From the NCBI GenBank assembly GCA_019914995.1, contig CM034133.1, positions 6,404,495 to 6,468,494 on the forward strand: 64,000 nucleotides of DNA, given 5' to 3'. The translations under genes and the position numbers were made by a program. Positions 34,212-45,170 of this stretch are shown piece by piece. How positions within the stretch are numbered: the stretch's first letter is position 1; each line of letters starts with the position of its first letter. Under the pieces are notes generated by a model that did no database searches, was not told the origin of the DNA, and was given only the letters and a program-made list of their open reading frames with translations. The stretch comes from Acanthochlamys bracteata (taxonomy: Eukaryota > Streptophyta > Magnoliopsida > Pandanales > Velloziaceae).

Positions 34212-37200
34212 ATGGCCGGAGCTCGTTCTCTGGCTGCTGCAGGGTTTCCCTTTACAGGAAATCTTCTACTGCATGCAGGCCGGTCGATTACCGCCCGAAA
34301 TACTCCGCCGCTGCCTTCGCAGCCGTTGTTTTTCCGAGATTGTTTGCTTACATTTGATGAACGGCGGATGGTTAGTGCCCGGAGACCTCAAGCTTTAAGG
34401 CCTTTCAGTTCGATAGGTTAGAAAATTATCTCTCTCCCTCTCCCTCTTTCTCTCTCTTTCATATTTCTTTCAAAAAATTCATTTGTTTCTGGAAAAGAGT
34501 GAACTTTTTAGTTTGTGAAGGTGCTATATTCTCAATGTCATTTTACTCTTTTTCCTTTGAGTGCAATAAATTGTACATGCTTTTTTCCTGGTTGTGTGCT
34601 TTATCTTTTTCCAGCAAATGAAAAGACGTGCTTGAGAGTTACTTAATTGATTTATTCACTTTTGTGCAAGAGCATAATTTGTTGCAGGTTGGAACATATA
34701 CCTTGCAATTTGCAGTTATCAGTAGTCAATAACCTATGATTTTCTTCTGAACAATTAGGACTAAACAAATCCTAGTCATGGGGAAAACGTACTGTTTTTC
34801 AGAGGTAGGATGATTTCAAAAGATTGTTACCAGACAGCAGAGTTTGTTTCTAGTAGATTTCATTTAGCTTGTATGATATCTAAGTCAATGTCAGCTGCTA
34901 GCTTTCAAAAATACTTCTCTTTCTTAGTTTGTGCTACTACTTTAACTGCTACTGCATACCAAAGCTTTGTCACTGAATGTGATATGATTGGGGATTCAAT
35001 CTTGTACCAAGAGGATATTTTCTCAAGATATAGCTCAGTGCATGTTCTCAATAGTAATCTTCTCATTCTGTTCATTCTTAAATGTTAGTCATGTAGCGGT
35101 TTCTACCAAGTTGAAAACTATCTGTCATGAGCTTTCATCTTCTTCAGGTGGACCTGAAGATACTATAGAAAAAAATAGTGATCTTTCGGATGGAGGAAAA
35201 CTCACTTTGAAGCTAGATGTGCCTGTGAGAACTTGCGTGGAAGATGCATGCTGCATCTTGGAGAATGCTCAGTGGAGCCCCGACATTGAGACAGCTCTTT
35301 CTTCTATTGACCACAAATCCCACCCTGATCTTGTCGTTGGTGTGCTCAAGAGGCTGAAAGATTTTCATACTGCGAGTAACTACTTTAGATGGGTAGAAAG
35401 TAGTACTGGTCGGCCACATAGTTCAGAAGCATATAATTCACTTCTTTTGATAATGGCTATAGACAAAAACTATGATCTACTTGACAAGCTTCTGGAGGAA
35501 ATGAGTCTTGCTGAATATGGACCATCGAACAGTGTTTGCATAGAGCTGGTGACAACTTTAATCAAGTCTAGGATGGTGAAAAAAGCTTTTGACGTGATAC
35601 AATCTTTGAGGAAATTCAAGTTCCGACCGGCTTATTTAGCATATACGAATTTGATAGGTGCACTGGCAGATGCCCATGAAGCTGACTTAGCTCTGACTAT
35701 GTTTCAACAAATGCAAGAGATAGGTTATGAAGTAAACGTGCAGCTGTTCACCACTCTCATTCGTGCATTTGCAAGAGATGCAAGACTAGATGCAGCTCTT
35801 TCTTTACTGGATGAAATGAAGTGTAATGCACTTGAGGCAGACATCGTTCTCTATAATGTCTGCATAGACTGCTTTGGCAAAGCGGGAAAGGTTGATATGG
35901 CATGGAAGTTCTTCCATGAGATAAAAGCACATGGATTGGTTCCAGATGATGTGTCTTATACTAGCATGATCATGGTCCTTTGCAAAGCCAATAGACTAAA
36001 TGAGGCTGTTGAATTGTTTGAACGAATGGAACAGAGCAGAGAAGTCCCGTGCGCTTATGCTTACAACACAATGATTTTGGGGTATGGTTCTGCTGGTAAA
36101 TTCAATGATGCTTTTAGGCTACTAGAGAGGTTAAAAGAAAAAGGATGCATACCCAGTGCTGTTGCTTATAATTCAATCCTTACGTGCTTGGGAAAGAAAG
36201 GGAAGGTAGACGACGCTCTTAGGGTGTTTGAAGAGATGAAGAAGGATGCTGAGCCCAATCTCTCGACCTATAATATCATTATGGACATGCTTTGTGCTGC
36301 AGGAAACCTTGAAGCTGCTTACAGGATTCGGGATTTGATGGTTGATGCTGGGTTTTATCCAAATAGGCTGACTGCAAATATCATGATTGATAGATTATGC
36401 AAATCCCAGAAGCTTGATGAAGCATACAGTATTTTCAAAGGCATGAATTTCAAAGGTTGTACTCCAGATTCTGTTACATACTGTTCTTTAATTGACGGTT
36501 TCGGCAGAAATGGGAAAGTTGACGAGGCGTACAGAATGTTTGAGAGAATGCTGGATGCTGGTTTTGATGCTAATGTTGTTGTCTATACATCATTGATCCG
36601 GAACCTCTTCAAACAAGGAAGGAAAGAAGATGGACACAAAATTTTCAAAGAACTGAACCATAGAGGCTGCCATCTTGATCTCACCCTTCTGAACACTTAC
36701 ATGGATTGTGTTTTTAAGGCGGGAGAAACAGAGAAGGGTTGTGCAGTATTTGAGGATATCAAAGTGAGAGGATTTACGCCTGATGTCAGGAGCTACTCGA
36801 TTCTGATTCATGGGCTCACGAGAGCTGGCCAGGCACGCGAAACATATAAGTTATTTCATGAGATGAAGGAAAAAGGTTGTGTGCTTGACACCCTTGCTTA
36901 CAATACAGTTATTGATGGATTCTGCAAGGCAGGTAAGGTTGACAAAGCTTATCAGCTTCTTGAGGAAATGAAATCAAAAGGACACCCTCCTACCGTGGTT
37001 ACATATGGGACAGTGATTGATGGCCTTGCCAAAATAGACAGGCTTGATGAGGCTTATATGCTCTTTGAGGAAGCAAAGTCTAAATCGGTTGAGTTAAATG
37101 TAGTTCTGTACAGCAGTCTTATTGATGGTTTTGGAAAAGTGGGAAGGATAGACGAAGCATATCTGGTCATGGAAGAGATGATGCAGAAGGGTTTAACACC

Positions 37201-37747
37201 TAATGTGTATACATGGAATTGTCTGATGGATGCTCTTGTAAAGGCAGAGGAGATTAATGAAGCACTAGTCTGCTTTCAATCAATGAAAGACAAAAAATGC
37301 TCTCCAAACACCTACACGTACAGCATTCTCATAAATGGTCTTTGTCGAGTTCAAAAGTATAACAAAGCCTTTGTGTTCTGGCAAGAGATGCAAAAACAAG
37401 GTTTAGTTCCTAATGTGGTTACATACACAACCATGATAAAAGGGCTTGCAAAGGTTGGGAACATAACAGCGGCTGCTAGTCTTTTCAAGCAATTCAAAGC
37501 AAACGGAGGCATGCCTGACTCTGTCAGCTTCAATGCTCTCATAGAGGGTATGAGCAATGCCAACAGGGCAATGGATGCATATAGGGTTTTTGAGGAAACT
37601 CGGCTAAGGGGATGCAAGATCAATGCCAAGACATGCATAGTTCTTCTGGATGCATTGCATAAAGCCGAGTGCCTTGAACAGGCTGCAATTATTGGTGCCG
37701 TCTTGAGGGAGATGGCAAAGTCCCAGCATGCTGCCAGATCCTTGTAG
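34212..37747 (+). CDS. P-class pentatricopeptide-repeat protein, At3g06920-like, predicted mitochondrial
   Basis: Predicted as two exons, 34212-34416 and 35148-37747, giving about 934 residues. Exon 1 starts at an ATG in good context (GGTCATGGC) and encodes a 68-residue Arg/Ala/Ser-rich presequence (MAGARSLAAAGF; ARRPQALRPFSS), as expected for import into mitochondria. Exon 2 carries 21 complete 35-residue PPR motifs (about residues 159-893) plus a partial one, and no E or DYW domain, so it is P-class. P-class proteins bind organelle RNA by base-specific contacts at set positions of each repeat and usually stabilise, splice or help translate transcripts. Long blocks (MAWKFFHEI, YNTMILGYGSAGKF, NRAMDAYRVFEETR, final HAARSL) recall Arabidopsis At3g06920 from memory; its target is not known to me. 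Without splicing, the first in-frame ATG is 35042, which gives a weak leader. Exon 2 is uninterrupted. Confidence 0.9.
34417..35147 (+). other. predicted intron of the PPR gene
   Basis: The donor is G|GTTAGAAAA at 34417 and the acceptor TTTCATCTTCTTCAG|G at 35147. The phase matches: one base from exon 1 plus two from exon 2 make a Gly codon, joining SSIG to GPEDTIEK. The intron is 731 bp and T-rich. A second acceptor-like site, TTCTTAAATGTTAG ending at 35088, has the wrong phase for this join. Confidence 0.65.
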
Positions 37748-38320
37748 CCACTGTAAAAGAATTAGATGCGTGTGTCCTATGGATTCAAGGTTATTGCAGA
37801 CTAGCTATGATGAAATTGCTGGTTTGAGATTCATCCTAGATGAAGCAGAAGCTTTCAAATTGTTTATATTCTTAAATTTGATGAACTGTTTAAGGATGCA
37901 GGACTTGGTTGATAAGATTGGAGCTTTACCACGGGACGGGTGCTCTATCTAGTTTGGTCAAATGATGACTACTGCAGAAGCTCTTGCACCATCAAATAAG
38001 TTTTGACACTGCAGCATGTACCCCGATCTGTGTTCGTCATTCAGGAGCAGAACAGCGCATGTGCTAATTGCATGTGAATCGCCTTTAGTACTTTAGGGAG
38101 CGAGTAATTTTCTATATCATTTTGTGACAAAGTGAATAATCTGTCTTGTATATTGACCCGATATTGTCCTTCATTTGAGGAAGAAGAAGCAGCAGTCAAC
38201 GTGATTTTTATGTTCTAGCCTTGAATACGTCCAAGAAACTGTTGTAACGAATTGGGATTATGGGGACGTGGTGTGTTACTTTTCAAGTATTTATGGCTCT
38301 AAATAAATATATATTTTTTA
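37748..38320 (+). other. 3' UTR of the PPR gene
   Basis: This is a non-coding stretch after the TAG stop. Base composition shifts to AT-rich after 38300, and AATAAA occurs at 38302-38307 as a plausible polyadenylation signal. A weaker GAATAAT lies near 38132. Confidence 0.5.
38302..38307 (+). terminator. candidate polyadenylation signal
   Basis: An AATAAA hexamer about 555 bp after the PPR stop codon, followed by T-rich sequence. Plant 3' ends often use weaker variants, so an earlier site is possible. Confidence 0.4.
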
Positions 38321-40172
38321 ATAATTTTTAATAAAATTTTGAAGTTTTTTAAAATTTTATTAGTTTTAATAAAAAATAGAATTATTTTTTTGAAAAAATA
38401 TTTTTATTTAAGAAAAAATTTTATTCATAAGTATTTGGAGCATTTCTATATATATATATTCCTTCGTTGTAACTTTCTTATGTGATGCGACTGTTAGAAG
38501 TAAAACGTCATAGATTATACTTAGAGAAAGCATTGGAGTCAAATTCAACTTGGGTATCAATCGAAAAAATGGGTTGGTCGCCTGGTTGCCAATTTATCTG
38601 GCGATTCACTGGGTCGATCCGACATCGCATTTAAATAAATTGTTCTAGTGTAGTTCTTATAAGTGATTTATTTGGAGTAGTAAGTTTAGCAAAATATGGA
38701 CCATAGTTGAAGATCCGAATCGGACCATTAGGGTCGACTTAGAAATCGTCGATCTAAAGCCTAAATCGGTTCAAATCTGTAAAATAATCGGGTCTGCAAT
38801 TGACTCGCATTAATCTTGGTCGACCTGCCCGGATTTGATATTTTTTGTCTCCTACGATGCTGTCTAGTTTCTCCGGTTCCTTCCATTCTTTCTTCTTCAC
38901 TTTTTTCTTCACATAACACGCGCTTCACTATTTCTTCAATTCTTCTTCTTCTGCGTTCTGATCCACCTCATTTTTTCTTTTCTTCTCTACGCCTGGTTGC
39001 TTCTTTCCTTCTTCACCTGAGTTTGGTTGCTTCTTTTTTTCTCCCACTCGAGACTAGTTGCTTCATCGGTTTTGATAGTGGTTTTGTTCTTTCTTTGAAA
39101 GAGTTGTAAAGATTCGATGATTGAGGTGTATAATTGCGTATATGTTTGATTTGATTTGGTTTTTTTATTTGTGTTCCATTTGAAGGAGTTTGGCTTCATT
39201 TGTTTTGGTAGGGTTTTATTCTTTTATTTTTTTTCCCTCTAATCAGTTGGAAAGCTTCGATCTTTAAGTGTTTTGATTGTGTAAATTCAATTGGTGTTGT
39301 GATTTGTGTTCAACATTTTGTTCACCTGTTAAATTGGAAGGGTATGACCTTTCAACTATTAATTTTGTAAAGATTTACTTATTCTCATTTATGATGAACA
39401 CGACAGTGTGAAGATTCGTAGAGTTTTAGGCGAGGTTGAAGTTGGCAATGTGGCAATGGAGCTCACACAGAAGCTTGGAATTGTGGGTTTACAGCAAAGA
39501 GGCATGAAGTTGGTGGTGGCGTGACGGAGAGCGTGAGGAACTGGAAGGACACTACTGACAGAAGGTAGAGATGTTAGCGAAGAGCCAGAATAGAGTAGCC
39601 TTTGCATGTACTTTGGTTGTTCTCTGTTGTAGATTGCATGCTTGGTATGCCACAATGTCTGTTAGTTGAGTAGAGTTTAGTACATAATTAGAAATATCAT
39701 GGAGTTTCATTCAACTACAAATATTGATTTCTTTTAAGATTAGGTGGTATATCTTCATACTGTTTTTTTGTTTGCTTTGATTTGTGATGTTGATCATTGA
39801 TAATTGGGAATTTCATTGAGCTTGCTTAATTTTATGATATTGATATCTCATACTGATAATTAGGAATATTATTGAGTTATATTCAAATGCGCATACTGAT
39901 TTATGTAACTTTGTTGGATGATCATTGAGTTCTAAATGCAAATTGCAATGTATCATCGGTTGACCAAGCAGACGACCCATTGACCTGTCGGATCAACTAA
40001 AGACATGTTGACTTGGATGGCAATCCCGGTCAACGTTCGGTTTGAAATCTGCCACCTATGACAAAGACTATACCTTACCATATGTATATTAAGCATGCAT
40101 TTTGTAGAAATGGACAACTATTATATCTATATAAAGTTATTACTCCCAAATGTTGCTTATGCCTATGTCAAA
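38321..40172. other. intergenic stretch with possible decayed repeats
   Basis: No gene was recognised. 38560-38830 and 39960-40060 contain GGGTCGA/TCGACC-type motifs resembling the arms of the hAT-type MITEs, and 38870-39070 is a long pyrimidine-rich (CTT/TTC) stretch. An unrecognised non-autonomous transposon may span 38560-40065, but no matching inverted ends were found. Confidence 0.35.
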
Positions 40173-40704
40173 TAGGGGTGGCAATTCGGATTCTTGGGTC
40201 GGTTCAGGATCGACCCATATAATAACTGGTCAAAATTGTTTAATCCTAATCCGACCTATTTATTTATATAGGTCAAAATTGTCAATCCTAATCCAACCTA
40301 TTTATAACCGGGTCAAACTCAGATCAACCCATTTAATAATTAAATTATTAAATAAAATTATAAATATTAATTTTTAATAATAATATATAAAAATTATTAA
40401 TTATGATATATTTAAAAAGAAAAATACTAATTTTGATAAAATTTATAAATTAAATAAAAATTAGTTAAAATTAAGATAAACTAAAAATATATATATACAA
40501 ATTATATTCAGATTTTTTGCTATTATTTTCTAATTATTAAGTAATATATACTATATAAATAGTTATACGGATTAAACAGGTCAATTTTGGGTCAACCCGA
40601 ATCCGACCCGAACTCGTTTAAATTTTTCGGATTATTTTCGTATCGACCCGAATTCGACTTTTTCGAATCGGGTTTTGGGGTCGGGTCGAAATCTGCCACC
40701 CCTA
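40173..40704 (+). mobile_element. hAT-type MITE, small subfamily, copy B
   Basis: The ends TAGGGGTGGCAATTCGGATT and, from the right, TAGGGGTGGCAGATTTCGACC are good inverted repeats. CGGGTC/GACCCG motifs crowd both arms and the core is AT-rich, matching copy C at 61076-61660. Flanks show ATGTCAAA on the left and TTGTCAAA three bases beyond the right end, suggesting a blurred 8-bp duplication. Length is 532 bp, non-coding. Confidence 0.75.
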
Positions 40705-41259
40705 AAATTGTCAAAGGCCTCCTACGTCCTCGTAGTGCAGCAAGACATCGCTTCACGTCTCCCAAGACCTAAGCGAAGTCAATATCCCTATAAAATTCTA
40801 TTGATTTGTAATGATCTTATAGACCAAGTAGCCTATCAAGGAGAACGTTAAGTTTTAACACTACTTGTTGTTAAAACCAAGTAGGAAAGTAGCAAATTTC
40901 TATCGGTCATCTACAACATGTGAGGCATCGTGCGGGAATGAGGAATGACAATTGCGTTGGATGCAAGAGCTAGGACTTTTGTGCTTGGCACTCAGGCGCT
41001 GTTTGGGTGCAAACGGAGGGCACCATTAGAGCACTTGTGGCAATTGCTTCCAAAGTCTTGTTGAAGTCTTCTAATCCAGCTGAATCATTTCAAAGAGTTG
41101 AATAAAACAAGTGAAAGAGTTTGACGAATGGAGAAATCTAGGATAACCAAGGAACTACTAGTGTCACTAGTGGGTACTTGCCGGATACTATGTGGTGTTT
41201 AGCTTCTAGATATCTAAGTGTTAAGTTTCTTATCTAGTAGGTTTTAAGTTCTATAGGAG

Positions 41260-42020
41260 TAGTTCCACGTTGTAGAAATTCTGATTGGATCCTGTATAAG
41301 AAATTAGTCTTCGGTGAGTCAGGTTTGGGATGAGATGCTGATGCAACCAACGCAATCCTTGCTGATGATGAGTACATTACTCTCTTTGTTATAAATAAAT
41401 AGTGTTTATTATTATTTTTCAATTTTATTGGGTTGCGGGTGTTTTGTTATTTGAATAGGCTGATTACAAGTTTAAGAAGTTTAAGGATAAGGATTTATCC
41501 TTAATCCGTGATTGGTACGGAGATCTATTTAAGGACATTGTTGCCACGGGTCATAGAGGAAGGTCTGTAGCAAAAGTTGGGAGAGATATCACAGGTGAAG
41601 ATACTTCCAACAAAGAAGACATCGAAAGTAGTGATGATGCTTTTGGTGATATACCGCCATCGGTTATTACTACTGACAAAGACTTGTTTCCTTCAAGCTC
41701 GAGACATATTACAAGCAACCCAGTAAAGAGAAGGAAGTCTTTGCAGGATAGTTTGGATTCGCTTGTCGACGTAATAAGTTTAATTAGGCGTGTAGTCACT
41801 ACTGGAGTAGAAGGAGGACCTTCATCCGTTTAATTCAAATGCATAGATATCCTTAAACAGATGGTCGGAATCCCTCCGAGCTCTAGACCCTGGAGCTATG
41901 TCACTAATCTTCTAATAAACCCTGGTCATCAGAATGCCTTTTTATTCCAGCCAGACGACGGATGTTGTTTGGCATGGACTGAGTTTAGTTATAACGAGTA
42001 TATGTCTAGAAAGAAATGAG
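41260..42020 (+). pseudogene. Harbinger Myb/SANT-like (ORF1) pseudogene
   Basis: The first piece (about 41285-41400) has YKKLVFGESGLG then D..ATNAILADDEYI, matching the end of the plant Myb/SANT-like domain (SGFGWD... DE.W..YI). The usual Trp codon is TGA here. After an intron-like gap ending TTGAATAG at about 41459, DYKFKKFKDKDLSLIRDWYG and FKDIVATGHRGRS continue it, then an acidic, Ser-rich linker, a stop at 41830-41832, and LLINPGHQNAFLF. In Harbinger elements this protein assists the transposase in binding ends and in nuclear import. Confidence 0.6.
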
Positions 42021-42329
42021 GATGGAGTTTATGTTGTCATGTTGAGCATATTAATTTGTTCTTTGTATCGTGATATATGTTTAGTTGTTATTCTCATTTG
42101 TGCTATTTTTTCTCCTTATAACTGTAAGATTAAAAATCTTCTTGAAACAACACCAGGTTATTTAATTATGCAGTGTTCTGATAATTTTTTTTAAAATTCT
42201 ATTTGCATGATTGGTGTTTGTAGTTAAATGGATGTTTCTATGCCAGTTGGTCCAATGGGTATTTGTATGGTTTCAAATTCAACTTCTAGAAATGATGAGA
42301 ATAACATAGTCAAAGATGGATGGGCACAT

Positions 42330-43557
42330 CTTTTGCAATGGCAATTTGTGTTAGCAATAGGATTCCAAATCCGATTCATACATCTATACACACGGGTCAT
42401 CAATTTATTTTAGAAATATTAGAAGAAAATGAATGTCACTGCTACACAAATTTTCCTATAAGGAAAGATATTTTTTTAGCATTCTACCAACAGTTTAATG
42501 CCAACTAGATTAACAGTTGAGGAGATCGTTGCAATATTTCTTTTGACTTGTGCCCACGGCGTTGGAAATAGATTACTTCAACAGATATTTAATCATTCAG
42601 GAGAAACAATATCTAAGAAATTTCATAAGGCGTTGGAACTTGTACTTTGTGATTAGCAGAGGATATAATCAAAGCACATCTCTAATACAATGAAAGAATA
42701 ATTTACCACAGACCAGAGAACACACAATATCTTTATTGATTTCAAGTAAGTGATTAATTTTGATAGTTTCTCATATTGCCAGCGAATATTTCTCATGATG
42801 TAAGTAATTATTTTTGTTAATTTTAACATTGAATATTTTATTCAGGATTGCATTGGAGCAATCGACGAAACTCATATAAAGGATATACTGTCAATTGCAG
42901 AGCAGATTCCTTATATTAGCCGCAAAGGGTATGCTACTCAAAACATTATCGCCATTTGTGATTTTAGCATTTGCTTCACTTTTGTGTTAGCTCGATGGGA
43001 AGAAAGAGCTCACAACGAAAAAATATTCAACTAAGCATTATGTAACCCATCATATAAATTTCCTCTTCCTTCAAGCAACAAATATTAGTTGATAGATGCA
43101 GGTTACGGAAACCGATTAGGTTATATGGTCCCGTACATAGGTGAAGGCATATGGTATCATCTAAATGATTTCCGATGCAAGTACAGCTCACCTCCATAAA
43201 CCAAAAGGTCTAAAGAGAAATTCAACCGACTCAATTCTTCCTGCAGAAGCATTATTGAGCGTACCTTTGGCGTGTTGAAAGCTCGTTTTAAAGTTTTGAA
43301 AAATATGCCACCATATTCAATTAATAGTCAACGAGATATTGTCATTCCTACAACAACGATTCATAATTTCATGAAAATACAAGGCATTCTTTATGATGTG
43401 TTCTTAATTGCAGAAAGTGAAACTTATATCCCACCAATCACCGAAGCTTCGTATAATACGTCCGGTGAGACGCCAGTAGAGACAAATGCTGATGAAAGCA
43501 TTTTAGACTGGTATTTATATCACGATGATATTGTTATGAGAATGTCGAATGCATGAT
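42330..43557 (+). pseudogene. PIF/Harbinger DDE transposase pseudogene (DDE_Tnp_4 family)
   Basis: Conserved parts run in order: an N-terminal region with HTGHQFILEILEE and RKDIFLAFYQQF (42390-42505); IGAIDETHI near 42850, the DGTHI-type motif with the first Asp; RKGYATQNIIAICDF (about 42920), with the second; RWEERAHN (about 42995); LIDAGYGNRLGYMVPYIGEG (about 43090); and IIERTFGVLKARFKVL (about 43255), with the catalytic Glu and the ERxFGxLK signature. The C-terminus is acidic (DESILDWYLYHDD). All three catalytic positions can be seen but in pieces separated by stops and frame changes, so no active enzyme is expected. Confidence 0.8.
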
Positions 43558-43934
43558 TTATTTTTAACCATTGTATGACTATTTATTCAGCATATTGCAA
43601 AAATTTAACGAAAGTAATATTCAAAAAAAAAATAATTCAATTTTGTACGAATTATTTTTTAAATATTAAAATTTAATAGTGCTTAAATAAAAAGTATACA
43701 ATCTTTTATTGAATAAATTTTATCTAAACAAGTATTTATACAAAATATTTTAATTTGAGTGTTTCTATGTTAAATGAAAAATAAGTACAAAGTCATTAGT
43801 TTAATAATAATATTTATTAAAATAAGTATTTTAGTAAAGAATATAATATAATAATACATATATTAATAATTATACTTAAAAAATAATTCAATCATTTATA
43901 TATTTCTTCTAATTGAAAATCACTTTCTTCTAAA

Positions 43935-44260
43935 GCACTCCCAAACGGCTTTCTAGAAAAGCTACTTTTTCTCCCAAAAAGTAAAAGCTCTTTTTTTCTT
44001 ATCAAAAGCTCTATTCTCAAAAAGCTTCATTTCATAAGCACTCTCAAACTCTCACTAATTTTGGAAGTGCTTATTGAAAAAGAGCTTTTCGAAAAGGAGG
44101 AGTATTTTGAAAATTTTTAAAAAAAAAGTTCTACTTTTTTTACTTCAAAAAAATAATAAAAATAACTAATAAAAAGATTTTACAACGTATATTTTTTTGT
44201 ACTACTAATTTTTAAAAAAAATTCTATATAATATTCTAGAAGTTTTATTAGGAAGAGTGA
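43935..44260. mobile_element. cluster of Tourist-like MITE ends next to the Harbinger element
   Basis: Three terminus-like stretches are packed together: AGCACTCCCAAACGGC (43935-43950), TTCATTTCATAAGCACTC followed by TCAAACTC (44027-44052), and an oppositely oriented TTTTGGAAGTGCTTATTG (44059-44076). The region to about 44260 resembles the interior of the MITEs at 5910 and 56045. It probably reflects nested or partial insertions at one end of the Harbinger element. Confidence 0.55.
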
Positions 44261-44575
44261 AATAAAAAATTGGAGGAGAAAAGTCTATTTTGTCCACTTT
44301 ATCCATCCCACTGACGGGAAATGACCTGATATATAAAACGCATACAACAAGACAAGTCCCCACTTCAATTTTACAAATACGTGCAAAATTGTAAGCACTC
44401 AGCAGGAAGATACAGTTACATTAGAAACTATACCATAGAAAACATTGGAAAGTACGACAGAGAACAAACTTATTGCCTTGACATGTTGGGCAATTAAGTT
44501 AGGACATCAAAAACACCTACGACCAAAATAGGTGGGCACTTGCTACTCTGCTAATGGGCATTCAAATAAAGATGC

Positions 44576-44740
44576 CTAGCATTCAAAACCTGAAGATGTG
44601 CTTACACAATTGTTTTCCTTTTGAATATAATCAGAAATTATGAATTTTTGGCTAATGATGTGCACCTCCAACTCCTTCAGCATCCTCCTTGCCCCTTCGG
44701 GCAGCTGCTCTTCTTTGTAGATTCTGTTTCTCCTTTGAAA
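44576..44740 (-). CDS. possible last exon of an unidentified minus-strand gene
   Basis: On the minus strand an acceptor-like ACATACTTTTGCAG| is followed directly, in phase 0, by 54 codons and a stop (FQRRNRIYKEEQLPEGARRM ... SSGFEC). The charged, helix-like composition and the clean acceptor are unlike the transposon text around it. I do not recognise the family. Earlier exons would lie right of 44750; the Reina-like element at 45171-50940 could then sit in an intron, or the exon could be an orphan fragment. Confidence 0.35.
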   Translation of the reverse strand, partial: FQRRNRIYKEEQLPEGARRMLKELEVHIISQKFIISDYIQKENNCVSTSSGFEC

Positions 44741-44759
44741 CTGCAAAAGTATGTTTGTG

Positions 44760-45065
44760 TCATAGAAAATGAAATCAAAGAGCAGGTTATTATAAAGAGA
44801 AGGCATGCAGCCTGCAAGCATGTCATGTCCAAAAACTTCAATATCTCATGATAAAATAAATGTCTTTAAACTTTACAAAATGTGTCATCAGTAATTATTA
44901 AATAAGAACAGTTTCTGTTGTATTTATGTACACAGCTTGCATGTATTACTGATCTAATAAAAGCTCAAACCAACCTAATTGAGGTAACATGCCACTGCTA
45001 TATAATAATAAGTTTCAATAGGGACATTAACAGCTTCAAGTGAATGAGCATAATCAAACTTCAAC
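44760..45065. other. unassigned flank between the exon candidate and the Reina-like element
   Basis: No repeat or gene was recognised. It could be intron sequence of the exon candidate at 44576-44740. Confidence 0.4.
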
Positions 45066-45170
45066 TAGGGTAAAATCTTAGGGAATAATGACAGTGCTTC
45101 CTTATTGAGGTAATCCACAACTAGAATTAATGTAAAACCACAAATAATCCTGTCTAGTAGTAAACCACAA

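Larger units (their letters stand above)
40996..43948 (+). mobile_element. PIF/Harbinger DNA transposon, decayed two-gene element
   Basis: It carries both genes of a PIF/Harbinger element on the plus strand: a Myb/SANT-like ORF (41260-42020) and a DDE transposase (42330-43557). Candidate termini are GGCGCTGTTTGGGTGC at 40995-41010 and, from the right, GCCGTTTGGGAGTGC at about 43949-43935, which form an imperfect inverted repeat and resemble the Tourist-like MITE ends elsewhere in the window. A 3-bp duplication could not be settled. Both genes have several disabling changes. Confidence 0.65.

Noticed and set aside
34988-35041. The long PPR frame read from its first codon, giving a 919-residue protein
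   Set aside because: Position 34988 is TTG, directly after a TGA. The first in-frame ATG is 35042, and a phase-matched splice from the upstream exon explains the N-terminus better.
34810-35088. A 92-codon ATG frame overlapping the start of the PPR frame
   Set aside because: It lies within the predicted intron, has no recognisable domain and ends out of frame with the PPR repeats.
35213-37638. Minus-strand frames opposite the PPR gene
   Set aside because: They are antisense shadows of the repeat-rich coding strand without protein-like features.
38816-39109. A 97-codon Leu/Ser/Phe-rich frame resembling a membrane protein
   Set aside because: It is the product of a CTT/TTC-rich stretch. Composition alone explains the hydrophobic look, and no homologous pattern was seen.
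40173-40704. hAT-type MITE copy B called with an exact 8-bp duplication
   Set aside because: The similar flanks (ATGTCAAA and TTGTCAAA) are offset by three bases on the right, so the duplication is only suggestive.
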